64,000 bases of DNA from Pontimicrobium sp. SW4 (GCF_039954625.1 NZ_CP157199.1:2480001-2544000), one strand, 5' to 3'; positions 36,057 to 45,622 are shown, numbered from the stretch's first letter. Made by a program: numbers and translations. Notes: generated by a model from the sequence alone, not told the origin.

Positions 36057-37099
36057 TTATTAAATCTGGTAATATTAATTTCAGAATCGATTTCAACGCC
36101 ATTTTCAATAAAATTGTACAATTTTTTCGCAACATAAGGTGCAATCATAACGCCTCTTGTCCCTAAACCATTTAGTATATATAATTGCTTATGTACTTTG
36201 TGTTGTCCAACCAAAGGTCTTCTATCTATAACTGTAGGTCGTATTCCTGCTACCTGATTTGCAACTTCAAAATCACAGTCAATAAATATCTTAAGTTTAT
36301 TTAAAAGCTCAGTTCTTGCTTCCTCTGTGGTGTTGTTTGATTTATCATTCCACTCATAAGTAGCTCCAACAATGTATTTGTGCTCTCCTAACGGGATTAA
36401 AAATGCTCCAGACTTCAATACAAAATCTATATTGAGTTTTGGAGCATGAATAATTAGAAGTTCTCCTTTAGTTCCTTTTAATGGTAAATCTCTAAAAAAT
36501 GGGTTTTGCTTAAGTCCAAAACCCTCAGCAAAAATTATATGTTTAGCTTCAATACCTTTATATATCACATTGTTTTGATTAAATTGAATCACATCATAAT
36601 CAAAAGATATTTCAACAAATTGATTGTTGCTTTTCAGCTCTTTTTTAAATGAATCAATTAATGCTTTAGTATCAATTCGTCCAGTATGAAGTACCTTTCC
36701 AAAGCCAAAATCACTTTTAATAGACTTGTTCTCTATTTGATGAATTTCAGGTTGGATATATTCTGAGAGTCCTACTTTATCACTTGCTAAAAACCAATTA
36801 TTCTGTTCTTCAATGGAAGCAAATAGTCTATAAACAGGAACTTTGTAATCTAATCGTACCTTTAAGGTTTTTTCTAAGGCCTTATATCTCGGTATAGCTA
36901 AGTCTAGTTGCTCTTTAGACTTCCAAACTGGTGTAAATCGCTTTAAAACAACTGGATTATAAAGTCCTCCAGCTACTATTGATGATTTTTGGGAACCATC
37001 ATCAACAACCATAAATGTTTTATTATGCTGCATTAATACATCACAAAACATAATGCCTGCAAGACCAGAACCAACTACAATGTAATCTACTTTGTTCAC
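36053..37099 (-). CDS. FAD-dependent oxidoreductase (DAO family)
   Basis: A DAO-type flavoprotein, 348 aa from GTG 37099. It shows the FAD-binding VDYIVVGSGLAGIMFCDVL at its N-terminus, SSIVAGGLYNPVVLKRF, and a C-terminal GIRPTVIDRRPLVGQH ... LNGLGTRGVMIAPYVAKKL. DAO members oxidise amines or amino acids, and the substrate here is unknown. An in-frame ATG at 37144 exists. It falls inside the gld operon terminator hairpin and would add 15 residues before the Rossmann strand, so I prefer the GTG at 37099, directly before VNKVDYIVVG. The gene stands alone between the gld operon terminator and the convergent DUF983 gene. Confidence 0.88.
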   Translation of the reverse strand: MNKVDYIVVGSGLAGIMFCDVLMQHNKTFMVVDDGSQKSSIVAGGLYNPVVLKRFTPVWKSKEQLDLAIPRYKALEKTLKVRLDYKVPVYRLFASIEEQNNWFLASDKVGLSEYIQPEIHQIENKSIKSDFGFGKVLHTGRIDTKALIDSFKKELKSNNQFVEISFDYDVIQFNQNNVIYKGIEAKHIIFAEGFGLKQNPFFRDLPLKGTKGELLIIHAPKLNIDFVLKSGAFLIPLGEHKYIVGATYEWNDKSNNTTEEARTELLNKLKIFIDCDFEVANQVAGIRPTVIDRRPLVGQHKVHKQLYILNGLGTRGVMIAPYVAKKLYNFIENGVEIDSEINITRFNN

Positions 37100-37133
37100 T
37101 AAATTAATTTGAGTTGTAAATAAATGAATAAAA

Positions 37134-37161
37134 AAAACGCTCACAAAATTGTGAGCGTTTT
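37134..37161 (-). terminator. Intrinsic terminator of the gldKLMN operon
   Basis: AAACGCTCAC (37135-37144) pairs with GTGAGCGTTT (37151-37160) and the pairing extends into the loop (CAA/TTG). It lies 20 bp past the gldN stop with an A tract that becomes a T run on the minus strand. Confidence 0.88.
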
Positions 37162-37180
37162 AAATTATTGGAACATTACT

Positions 37181-38071
37181 TTAGTAAGTCCACATATCTT
37201 GTTCGAAATCTCGAATTTTTTCTTTTATTCTATCCGATTCTAATAACTGCATCAAAGCATTATCTGAAATATACTCGGTAATAGCTCTATCCCCTTGCAC
37301 GTTCATTTCTCTAAAAATATAGCCGTTAAAACGTCTAGAGTTTAAGAGATGATCAAACGACAATGGAATGGCAGTATTTTTACCATTAAAGGCTTTTGCA
37401 TGATGTAACACATCTCGAGCGTCTGGGAAAAATACCCAAAATAATGGGAAACGACCTGGATCTTCTTCGTCAATGAAATTAACATCAGGAATCACAGGTG
37501 CAATACCTAATAAGCGGTATTTTAGTTCACCTAAACGCTTATCGAAATAATACATTCCTTTTACATGGTATTCTTGCACATCTGCAGCACTAATTTCTCG
37601 TTTACTAATATATTCTGGAGAAATTGGCTCTCCTGCATTATATTGTTCAATACCTTTTTCAGTAGTATCAATTTTCACCATAGATGCTTGAATATCCTTT
37701 AAAGTACGCTTTGCAGTAAAATAAGAGTCATCATAAACATTCTCGATATCTCCATTTTTTATACTACGCATTAATACGTCGAATAAAGAACGTCTATCTT
37801 TACCAATATTATTAGTATCTATAGGATAGTATAACGGAAAATTAACACGCTCATCAAGCACTACTTTTTCCCAAACCATTGTTGCGTATAATATGTCTCT
37901 GTCGTCAACATAGCCATACTCTAATGGTCTATCATTATCCATTAATATTTGCGCATCTGTTTTTACACCAATTTCTTCTGGACTTTTAGCATTTAGGATA
38001 TTTGCTTGAGCAACTACACTATTTGCAATTAAAACACATGCAACGGTTAATACAAAACTTTTAAAATTCAT
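37181..38071 (-). CDS. gldN: Gliding motility / T9SS protein GldN
   Basis: A 296-aa periplasmic protein with a signal peptide (cleavage near SVVAQ, ~residue 22) and the characteristic GldN/PorN sequence: DRPLEYGYVDDRDILYATM, VWEKVVLDERVNFPLYYPID, RRSLFDVLMRSIKNGDI and FPLFWVFFPDARDVLHHAKA. With GldK it forms the periplasmic ring associated with the outer membrane in type IX secretion. Last gene of gldKLMN, 41 bp after gldM and followed by a strong terminator. Confidence 0.96.
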   Translation of the reverse strand: MNFKSFVLTVACVLIANSVVAQANILNAKSPEEIGVKTDAQILMDNDRPLEYGYVDDRDILYATMVWEKVVLDERVNFPLYYPIDTNNIGKDRRSLFDVLMRSIKNGDIENVYDDSYFTAKRTLKDIQASMVKIDTTEKGIEQYNAGEPISPEYISKREISAADVQEYHVKGMYYFDKRLGELKYRLLGIAPVIPDVNFIDEEDPGRFPLFWVFFPDARDVLHHAKAFNGKNTAIPLSFDHLLNSRRFNGYIFREMNVQGDRAITEYISDNALMQLLESDRIKEKIRDFEQDMWTY

Positions 38072-38112
38072 TTTCTTAATTTATTTTAGTTTGGGACTAA
38101 TACTTTCCTTTA

Positions 38113-39681
38113 CTAGTTTGTTAATTCTACAAATACAGGAGATACTTTTTTAAGCTTATAGCTTGAGTTTCCTTGTATTTTAGCTTCAATATCAAATATT
38201 TGAATTCCAGCTCCACGTTTTGCCTTTTTCAAAGCTTGTTTTGCTCTAGCATCCAATTTATTTCCTTTCACCTCTATTGTAGGTTGCCCAGGAACTTTGA
38301 TACTAAAGCCTGTGATATTTAATGGTAATTCAAAATCGAAATCATCCAATTTAGCACCTACAGTAGAAATGTCAAGGTTTTGACGTTGCATTTTTACAGC
38401 ACCATCTTCTCCTCTAATTGTTCCTGTTGGTCTTGGAATATCTTTAATTCTAAACTTAGCATTGTCAGTTACTTTATTTCCATCAGGTAAAGTTCCAGTA
38501 ACATTAATAGTTACTTCTCTACCTTGTACTCTGGTGACATCCATTACATATTTACCAACACCATTCCCTTTAGATAATCCTTGTCCTGTTGGAACAACTT
38601 TATTATCAGAAATACCAGCAAACGAAATAGTCATTGGGTTTTTAACACCACGATATACTACATTCATTTTATCAGCTGAAATTGTTGCCGAATTTGGTTT
38701 TGGTACTGTAGCAAACGATTGGTTTACTTCAACCTCAGTTTCTTCTCCATTTTCTAAGAAAATTAACTTCCCAGTAATTTTATGTTCTCCAGGTCTTCCT
38801 GTACTTACCTTTAATTTTACTTTACCATCTTCAATAGAATACTCATTTGCATTTAATGCACGACCATCTAATGCTAATTCTACTCTATTTGGTTTTGTAG
38901 AGGCATCTTTACGACCTAATACTATTTGTCCATCAAATTGTTCACCATTAAAATAAGCAGACTTTGATGTCTCTAATAAGGTTGTATAATTAGTCATAGA
39001 TACTTCAGTAGACAATGTTCCTGTAAACATAGCTCCTAATACTTCCGACTGAGTCGTTTTAATATCAGACTGTAATTGAGTCATTTTTGTTAATGACGCT
39101 ACCAATGGAAATCCTTTATAGTGGTAATCTAACCAATCAATTTCAATTCCATCATTATTTATAACTGGATCTGTAGAAAATTTAGTTTTAACATCTCTAG
39201 AAATATCAGCAAATCTAGGATCATCTCCTAAAACTTCCACTACTCCATCTCTAAATGTTGCTATTTGATCTAAAAATTTCTGTCCATCTTCTTTTACTTT
39301 ATCGCCTTTAAAGAAATTTTGATCTAGGTAATCCCCTTTATCCATAATTTCATAATCAGACGCATCATCAACAGTAGCTGTCATGTTCCCTTTAAGAGTT
39401 TCAAGATGTGAATTAAAATCATTAGCTAAAGTTGAAATTTGATCAGCCTTATCTTTTAATGGTTTATACTTCTCAGGTTGTTCGCTAGCTTTAGTTGCTA
39501 ATTCGCCCATAAACGCTGAGTTACGCTCTGTTGCTGCTGTGTTAGATTCGGTTAATCTCTCGTTCATTAAACCGAATGCCGACAGCACTTCTTTTGACAT
39601 ATTCAATGCTAACATCGCAATGAAGATTAAATACATCAAGTTTATCATTTTCTGCCTTGCAGATAATTGTCCTCCTGCCAT
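38113..39681 (-). CDS. gldM: Gliding motility / T9SS motor protein GldM
   Basis: A 522-aa protein with a short cytoplasmic N-terminus (MAGGQLSARQKMINLMYL) and a single membrane helix (MYLIFIAMLALNMSKEVL), followed by a long periplasmic region of helical then beta-domain character (LDGRALNANEYSIEDGKVKL, GTIRGEDGAVKMQRQNLD). This is the GldM/PorM plan: with GldL it makes the proton-driven rotary motor that powers T9SS and gliding, its periplasmic arm contacting the GldK/GldN ring. It lies 40 bp after gldL. Confidence 0.97.
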   Translation of the reverse strand: MAGGQLSARQKMINLMYLIFIAMLALNMSKEVLSAFGLMNERLTESNTAATERNSAFMGELATKASEQPEKYKPLKDKADQISTLANDFNSHLETLKGNMTATVDDASDYEIMDKGDYLDQNFFKGDKVKEDGQKFLDQIATFRDGVVEVLGDDPRFADISRDVKTKFSTDPVINNDGIEIDWLDYHYKGFPLVASLTKMTQLQSDIKTTQSEVLGAMFTGTLSTEVSMTNYTTLLETSKSAYFNGEQFDGQIVLGRKDASTKPNRVELALDGRALNANEYSIEDGKVKLKVSTGRPGEHKITGKLIFLENGEETEVEVNQSFATVPKPNSATISADKMNVVYRGVKNPMTISFAGISDNKVVPTGQGLSKGNGVGKYVMDVTRVQGREVTINVTGTLPDGNKVTDNAKFRIKDIPRPTGTIRGEDGAVKMQRQNLDISTVGAKLDDFDFELPLNITGFSIKVPGQPTIEVKGNKLDARAKQALKKAKRGAGIQIFDIEAKIQGNSSYKLKKVSPVFVELTN

Positions 39682-39721
39682 AACTAATTAGTTTTTGTTA
39701 TTAATGGGTTAATTAATCTAA

Positions 39722-40366
39722 TTAGTTTTTGTTCATTGCAGTTAACATACCACCGTATACACCATTTAATGATGACAGGTTAGATGCTAAAGATTGCATT
39801 TGCTCTTTTAACTTTGCTGCATTTTCAATAGACTCTTCGTTTATTGATGCTTGCTTGTTTACGCTCTCTAATTGTACTTTGTATAGACTGTTTAATGATT
39901 CCATTTGTGCAGCTGCAAGCGACATTTCTTCGCTATACTTTTTAGTTGCAGAAATACCATCAACAGTTGGTCCCATATTTTTTGCAGCGCCTTCGAAGTT
40001 TTTAATACTATCACCTAAGCTAGCCATAAGCTCTCCATCGATTTTAGCATCTTTTAATAAATCATCTAATTTTTTAGATAATAAACCTTCAGCGTCTTTT
40101 GGGTTATCTTTTTTCTTGTCTTTTGCCATACCACCTTCTAATTCTGGGTATACTAAAGACCAATCTAAATCATCATCAACAGGTTCGAATGCTGAAATTG
40201 CAAAAATAATTGCTTCAGTTACAAGACCAATGGTTAACATTACGTTACCAGTTAATGGTCCTATTTCATAATGAATAATTTTGAAAAGTGCTCCAACAAT
40301 TACGATTGATGCTCCTAATCCGTAGGCCATATTCATGAACCTTTTACTTGCTTTTGACTGTGCCAT
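39722..40366 (-). CDS. gldL: Gliding motility / T9SS motor protein GldL
   Basis: A 214-aa inner-membrane protein with two N-terminal transmembrane helices (residues ~12-32 and ~37-60: GLGASIVIVGALFKIIHYEI, LTIGLVTEAIIFAISAFEP) including the conserved Glu in TM2, and a cytoplasmic helical tail (LAAAQMESLNSLYKVQLES). GldL forms the stator-like part of the GldLM motor. It is placed between gldK (39 bp) and gldM (40 bp). Confidence 0.97.
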   Translation of the reverse strand: MAQSKASKRFMNMAYGLGASIVIVGALFKIIHYEIGPLTGNVMLTIGLVTEAIIFAISAFEPVDDDLDWSLVYPELEGGMAKDKKKDNPKDAEGLLSKKLDDLLKDAKIDGELMASLGDSIKNFEGAAKNMGPTVDGISATKKYSEEMSLAAAQMESLNSLYKVQLESVNKQASINEESIENAAKLKEQMQSLASNLSSLNGVYGGMLTAMNKN

Positions 40367-40405
40367 AATATTTGTTTTTAGTTAAGTTTGGTTTAAGTTT
40401 TTAAT

Positions 40406-41767
40406 TTATCTTCTTTTTTTTGAGGCATTTTTGGTTACTTCGGTTCCCATATAGTCTTGTACTGTACGGAAGCCAATATAACTTCTTGCTGAATCAGCGT
40501 ACTCATAATCTCTTGAACTTACTTGTAGGAAATAAGCAACATCTTTCCAAGATCCACCTCTAACAACTTTACGTTCGTTTTCGGTATCATTAACACTTGG
40601 GTTTACTGTTGAAGAATATTCGTATGATGCTGGATCGTAAGAGGACATTACCCACTCTGATACGTTACCAGCCATATTATATAAATTGTAATCGTTAGGT
40701 TCGAATGCATCAGCTTCTACTGTATATAAAGCTTGATCTGCTGCATAATCACCACGTAATGGTTTAAAGTTTGCCATAAAACAACCTCTGTCGTTTATTG
40801 CATAAGGACCACCCCAAGGAAATGTAGCTCCTTGAAGACCGCCTCTTGCGGCATACTCCCATTCTGCTTCAGACGGTAATCTGAATCTATTTACGTGTTG
40901 TTTATTTCTTTCTTTTTGATATGCGTTTTTCTTTAAAGTTCTCCATTGACAAAACGCTTGTGCTTGTTTCCAAGTAACTCCAACTACAGGATACTCACTG
41001 TAAGCATCGTGCCAGAAATAATCATTGTGCATTGGCTCATTATAAGAGTATGCAAAATCTCGAATCCAAACAGTTGTATCCGGATATACTTCTACCTCTT
41101 CTTGCTCAATGACATCACTACGACTTAGCTCACGATATTTTGCAGCTGTTTGAATGTCCATAGTTGTGTATTGGAATTTAAATTGCTTTACATCCCATGT
41201 ACGTTGTCCATTATATGATTCTTCTAAAGGCAAATACATATTATCCATTACCTCAGCATATAACTCGTCTGGATATTCACTAGTATCGAATATTAAATCA
41301 ATATCTGTATTTAATTTTCTTATTTCACCTTCATAGTTTTCAAACATATACTTCTCATAAGGTGTCATCTCCTCCTCAGGTTTTACATCTTTATAAGCGA
41401 ATTCGCCTATGTCGCCATTTCCTGGCTCCTTACCTTCAAGGTCTGCCATTTCAGCAAGATTCGTTCTAATAGTAGAATCTCTAACCCATTCTACAAATTG
41501 ACGATACTCACTATTTGTGATTTCTGTTTCGTCCATATAGAATGCTCTTACTGTAACAGTTTTTGTAGGTGCGTCTTTAACACCTGCTCTATCGTCATCC
41601 GATTTACCCATAATAAAAGCTCCTCCTGGAATTAAACTCATTCCATAAGGCTTTTCAGGATGCCACTTTTTCCCCTTAACTCCAACTAGTTCACCTTTGT
41701 CTCCGGTTCCACAACTAGTTAATATAGCTAAGACTGCTGTTAATGTTAATAACTTCTTAATACACAT
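40406..41767 (-). CDS. gldK: Gliding motility / T9SS lipoprotein GldK
   Basis: A 453-aa lipoprotein with a formylglycine-generating-enzyme-like fold: lipobox signal MCIKKLLTLTAVLAILTSC, then SLIPGGAFIMGKSDDDRAG, FYMDETEITNSEYRQFVEW, FRLPSEAEWEYAARGGLQG, YNLYNMAGNVSEWVMSSYD and VVRGGSWKD. GldK/PorK is an outer-membrane-anchored ring component of T9SS. I chose ATG 41767 because the in-frame ATG at 41851 would put 28 residues in front of the lipobox signal. First gene of gldKLMN. CGAT/GATRAAATGC motifs lie 100-120 bp upstream. Confidence 0.96.
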   Translation of the reverse strand: MCIKKLLTLTAVLAILTSCGTGDKGELVGVKGKKWHPEKPYGMSLIPGGAFIMGKSDDDRAGVKDAPTKTVTVRAFYMDETEITNSEYRQFVEWVRDSTIRTNLAEMADLEGKEPGNGDIGEFAYKDVKPEEEMTPYEKYMFENYEGEIRKLNTDIDLIFDTSEYPDELYAEVMDNMYLPLEESYNGQRTWDVKQFKFQYTTMDIQTAAKYRELSRSDVIEQEEVEVYPDTTVWIRDFAYSYNEPMHNDYFWHDAYSEYPVVGVTWKQAQAFCQWRTLKKNAYQKERNKQHVNRFRLPSEAEWEYAARGGLQGATFPWGGPYAINDRGCFMANFKPLRGDYAADQALYTVEADAFEPNDYNLYNMAGNVSEWVMSSYDPASYEYSSTVNPSVNDTENERKVVRGGSWKDVAYFLQVSSRDYEYADSARSYIGFRTVQDYMGTEVTKNASKKRR

Positions 41768-41860
41768 AAATTTGAGGTTAATTAATGATCTTAAATATTT
41801 TAAGGGTGTAAACATATTTATATATTTCCATAAAAACAACTTTTTAAGCAAAAAAAATGC

Positions 41861-41889
41861 ATTTTATCTAAAAAAAGTGCATTTCATCG
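41861..41889 (-). promoter_or_regulatory. CGATGAAATGC / GATAAAATGC motif pair upstream of gldK
   Basis: On the minus strand CGATGAAATGCAC plus seven T is followed at once by GATAAAATGCA plus eight T, two near copies of the CGATRAAAYGC-T-tract element found before the genes at 6828 and 22841. No TAnnTTTG box sits at the matching distance, so this may be a regulator site rather than the core promoter. Confidence 0.4.
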
Positions 41890-41915
41890 ATGAATTTTAA
41901 GTATTTGATCGACGT

Positions 41916-43082
41916 TTAAACGCTATTTTTCTTGAATGCTTTGTACCATCTATCTGGTACTTTCCCTTTGCAGGCATCAATGTAATCATCATGCATGCAA
42001 GGTAATAACGTATGACGTTTTAATTTATTATTAAGGTTTGGTAAAAAAGGTATTTCAATCCACCATCGTCCTGTTTGATTGCTTTTATAAAATATTAGTT
42101 GCTGTTCGTCGACCAACACAGTAAATTTTTGATATTTATCCTCTAAAGTGAAGTCGTCATCTTGTACTCTACAGTTTACACCTTCTATAAAATACCATAT
42201 TATTTGAGCTAAAAGCATAGATGTAGCATCATCATCTTTAGAAGTTTTATATTCATAAATACCAAAAGAAGATACTTTATTACTTATACCTGCATATCTA
42301 GAAATAGCACAAATCTCTTTACCATTAAATCCGTTTGGCGAATGCTTTTGTTTTGTGCTTACCTCAGACGATCGAATACTTTTAATATCTAAACTTACAA
42401 TATTTGCATCTCGTAAAACAGGTTCGGCTAAAGCAATATTGTTTGAAACTTCTCCAAGTCGGTAAGCCTCAAAATAGAGTCTCTCCATTAAGTCAATTTC
42501 TTCTTGAGCATTGAAATAGGTTTGATAGCCTAAAGTAGAGTAGTTAAATAAATTGTATGGCTTCTCTAAAATGATTTTTCCTAAGAATGAATTATTCTTA
42601 ATTGGTTTTGCAGAATCGCCTAAATCGAAATTACAATCGACATTTACAATATTTACCATAGGCAAATAATTATCGTAAGCTCGATAATTAGCATACGTTA
42701 AGTCCTGACTACCTCCTATTATAATAGGTATAACATTATTATCTAATAAAGTAATTATGGTTTCTTGTAAAGCAAAGTAGGTATCTGCAACGGAATCTCC
42801 TTTTAAAATATCGCCTAAATCTGCAACTGTATAATGCCAATTTCCAGGAAATAGTGAGTATAAAGATTTTCTAATTTCACTTAATTGAAACTCTTCACCT
42901 ATATAATTAATATCATTACGATTTTCAAGCACACCAACAATTGCCATTTTAACATTGGTTAAATCTGGCATCCCATGTTGTTTTGAGTGAATCTTTAATT
43001 TTCTTCCTAAGACTTGGTTTGAGAGTAATTCGTTGTGTGCTAAAACTAAGTCTTGAACTGGTGAAAGAAAATTTAAGTTCAT
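41916..43082 (-). CDS. Arginase-fold protein with degenerate metal site
   Basis: A 388-aa member of the arginase/ureohydrolase (formimidoylglutamase-like) superfamily. The three metal-binding blocks are recognisable but altered: GGSQDLTYANY (family GGDHS, His to Gln), NVDCNFDLG (family DAHxD, His to Asn), and SLDIKSIRSSE (family SxDxDxxDP, second Asp to Lys). The binuclear Mn site is therefore probably lost and hydrolase activity is doubtful. It lies between topA (3-bp gap) and gldK, so it may be co-transcribed with topA, and its position next to gldKLMN raises a possible link with that operon. Its role is unknown. Confidence 0.8.
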   Translation of the reverse strand: MNLNFLSPVQDLVLAHNELLSNQVLGRKLKIHSKQHGMPDLTNVKMAIVGVLENRNDINYIGEEFQLSEIRKSLYSLFPGNWHYTVADLGDILKGDSVADTYFALQETIITLLDNNVIPIIIGGSQDLTYANYRAYDNYLPMVNIVNVDCNFDLGDSAKPIKNNSFLGKIILEKPYNLFNYSTLGYQTYFNAQEEIDLMERLYFEAYRLGEVSNNIALAEPVLRDANIVSLDIKSIRSSEVSTKQKHSPNGFNGKEICAISRYAGISNKVSSFGIYEYKTSKDDDATSMLLAQIIWYFIEGVNCRVQDDDFTLEDKYQKFTVLVDEQQLIFYKSNQTGRWWIEIPFLPNLNNKLKRHTLLPCMHDDYIDACKGKVPDRWYKAFKKNSV

Positions 43083-43085
43083 GTG

Positions 43086-45572
43086 CTATTTCTTTTTGGT
43101 GGTTGCTTTTTTTCTTGTTTTTTTCTTTGGTACATTCTTTTCGATAATATCTTGCACCTCTTCAAGTGTAAATTTAGAAACATCTACCGTTTTAGGCAAT
43201 TCTATTTTGAGTTTTCCTTGTATTACATTATGTCTTCCCCAGCGTGCTTTTTCAACACGTATACCTTCGGCTTCCCAATGATGAATTAGTTTATCTTTTT
43301 CTTTTTGAATTTTATCTTCAATCAACTCAACAATATCTGTGTCAGATAAATCGTCCCAATCGTACTTTTTATTAACATTAATAAACATATTGTTCCACTT
43401 AATAAATGGTCCAAAACGTCCTTTACCTTTTTGAACTGGTAAATCTTGATACATATATATAGGTGCATCTGCCTTTTCTTTTTCTTTTATAAGTTCTATA
43501 GCATCATCTAACTCCACAGACAAAGGGTCTACACCTTTTGGTAACGACACATACTTTTTACCAAACTTTACATAAGGCCCAAAACGTCCATTATTAACTT
43601 CTATTTCTTCATTTTTATAATTACCTAATGCTTTGGGAAGTTGAAATAAATCCATGGCTTCCTCATAACTAATAGTATTTAATTGCTGTTCTGGTGACAA
43701 ACTAGCAAATAATGGTTTATCCTCATCATCAACAGTTCCTATTTGAACCATAGGTCCAAATTTTCCTAAACGCACACTTACTTGACGTCCAGTCTCAGGA
43801 TCTGTTCCTAAAACACGCTCTCCAGATTCTCTTTCGGCATTGGCAGCAACATCTTCTACTATTGGATGAAACTCTTTATAGAAATCTTTCATCATTTCTG
43901 TCCAATCTTCTTTGCCATCTGCAATGTCATCAAATTGATTTTCAACTTTTGCAGTAAAATTATAATCTAAAATAGATTCGAAATGGGTTACTAGAAAATC
44001 GGTAACAATCATTCCAATATCTGTTGGAACAAGTTTCCCTTTATCTGAACCTACTTTTTCGATCAATTGTTTTTCTGAAACTTTATTGTTTTCTAAAATA
44101 AGTTGCACATAGTTTCGTGGTTCACCTTCAACACTTCCCTTTTCAACATATTTTCTATTTTGAATCGTTGAAATAGTTGGTGCATATGTAGATGGTCGAC
44201 CAATACCAAGCTCTTCTAATTGTTTTACTAAAGAAGCTTCGGTATATCTTGCTGGAGGTCTTGTATAACGTTCTGTTGCCGAAATATAATTGTTTAAAAG
44301 AATTTCATTCACTTTTAACGTTGGTAGCATCCCTTCTTGTTCAACATCTTCATCATCAGTACTCTCTAAATAAACTTTTAAAAAACCATCAAACTTTATC
44401 ATTTCACCATTTGCAGAAAACAAACTACTGTGTGTAGAGGCTGAAACTTTTACATTGGTTCTTTCTAATTGCGCTTCGCTCATTTGAGATGCAATAGCTC
44501 GTTTCCAAATTAAATCGTATAAACGTGCTTGATCTCTTTCTACATTAGCTGTGTGTAGTGAAAAATCGGTAGGACGAATAGCCTCATGCGCCTCTTGAGC
44601 CCCTTTTGTTTTTCCTTTATAATTTCTTGGTTTACTATATTTTTCTCCAAATGCATTTTCAATTTCAGCTTGTGCTCCTTTTCTAGCCTCGTCAGATAAA
44701 TTTACACTATCTGTTCTCATATACGTAATCAAACCAGCTTCATATAAACGTTGTGCATTATTCATCGTTCTGCTTACTGAAAAACCTAATTTTCTAGAAG
44801 CTTCTTGTTGTAATGTTGATGTTGTAAAAGGTGCTGCTGGTGATTTTTTTGCTGGTTTTTTCTCTAAATCAGCAACTTTAAAATCAGCATTTGCATTTGC
44901 TTCTAAGAATTTTTGAGCTTCTGCTTTAGTAGAAAAGTTTTTTGGAAGCTTCGCTTTAAATGTCTGACCTTCTTCGTTGGAAAATTCAGCATCTATCCTA
45001 TAAGATGCTTCAGGGGTAAACGCTTGAATATCTCTTTCACGCTCTACAATCAATCTAACAGAAACTGATTGCACACGTCCTGCAGACAGACCTCCTTTTA
45101 CTTTTCTCCAAAGTACTGGTGATAATTCGTAACCAACAATTCTATCCAATACACGACGTGCTTGTTGTGCATCAACTAAATTATAGTCTATACTTCTTGG
45201 ATTTTCAATTGCTTTTTGAATAGCAGCTTTAGTAATCTCATGAAAAACAATACGCTTTATCTTTTCTTTGTCTAATCCTAAATTTTCTGCAAGATGCCAA
45301 GCAATAGCCTCTCCTTCACGATCCTCATCACTTGCTAACCAAACCATATCAGCTTTTTTAGCTAAGTCTTTTAATTTTTTTACTACCGCTTTTTTATCGC
45401 TTGAAACTTTATATTTAGGCTTAAAATCACCTTCAACATCTACACCTAATTCCTTTGATGGTAAATCTGAAATATGTCCATAACTGGACTCTACTTTAAA
45501 ATCTTTACCTAGAAATTTTTCAATAGTTTTTGCCTTAGCAGGTGACTCTACAATCACTAAATTCTTCGCCAT
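43086..45572 (-). CDS. topA: DNA topoisomerase I
   Basis: An 828-aa type IA topoisomerase. The Toprim domain opens the protein (LVIVESPAKAKTIEKFLG, ASDEDREGEAIAWHLAENL), the catalytic region contains YEAGLITYMRTDSVNLS with the active-site Tyr near residue 290, and the C-terminal repeats (GRFGPMVQIG-like: LGKFGPMVQIG, NGRFGPYVKFGKKY, GKGRFGPFIKWNNMF) end in a Lys-rich tail. It relaxes negative supercoils. A good promoter lies upstream and the arginase-fold gene follows after 3 bp. Confidence 0.97.
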   Translation of the reverse strand: MAKNLVIVESPAKAKTIEKFLGKDFKVESSYGHISDLPSKELGVDVEGDFKPKYKVSSDKKAVVKKLKDLAKKADMVWLASDEDREGEAIAWHLAENLGLDKEKIKRIVFHEITKAAIQKAIENPRSIDYNLVDAQQARRVLDRIVGYELSPVLWRKVKGGLSAGRVQSVSVRLIVERERDIQAFTPEASYRIDAEFSNEEGQTFKAKLPKNFSTKAEAQKFLEANANADFKVADLEKKPAKKSPAAPFTTSTLQQEASRKLGFSVSRTMNNAQRLYEAGLITYMRTDSVNLSDEARKGAQAEIENAFGEKYSKPRNYKGKTKGAQEAHEAIRPTDFSLHTANVERDQARLYDLIWKRAIASQMSEAQLERTNVKVSASTHSSLFSANGEMIKFDGFLKVYLESTDDEDVEQEGMLPTLKVNEILLNNYISATERYTRPPARYTEASLVKQLEELGIGRPSTYAPTISTIQNRKYVEKGSVEGEPRNYVQLILENNKVSEKQLIEKVGSDKGKLVPTDIGMIVTDFLVTHFESILDYNFTAKVENQFDDIADGKEDWTEMMKDFYKEFHPIVEDVAANAERESGERVLGTDPETGRQVSVRLGKFGPMVQIGTVDDEDKPLFASLSPEQQLNTISYEEAMDLFQLPKALGNYKNEEIEVNNGRFGPYVKFGKKYVSLPKGVDPLSVELDDAIELIKEKEKADAPIYMYQDLPVQKGKGRFGPFIKWNNMFINVNKKYDWDDLSDTDIVELIEDKIQKEKDKLIHHWEAEGIRVEKARWGRHNVIQGKLKIELPKTVDVSKFTLEEVQDIIEKNVPKKKTRKKATTKKK

Positions 45573-45592
45573 TATTCATTTTTTTAGAGGTA

Positions 45593-45622
45593 CAAATGTA
45601 GACGATTTTTTTTATTTGCAAA
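45593..45622 (-). promoter_or_regulatory. topA promoter (TTTG-N18-TACATTTG)
   Basis: On the minus strand TTTG (45622-45619) and TACATTTG (45600-45593) are separated by 18 bp. The start site would be near 45586, giving a short leader of about 14 nt before ATG 45572. Confidence 0.7.

Noticed and set aside
39729-40271. 180-codon frame opposite gldL
   Set aside because: gldL is certain on the other strand, and this frame is a codon-usage shadow.
41768-41851. Upstream ATG of gldK at 41851 as the true start
   Set aside because: It would add 28 residues before a canonical lipoprotein signal beginning at 41767.
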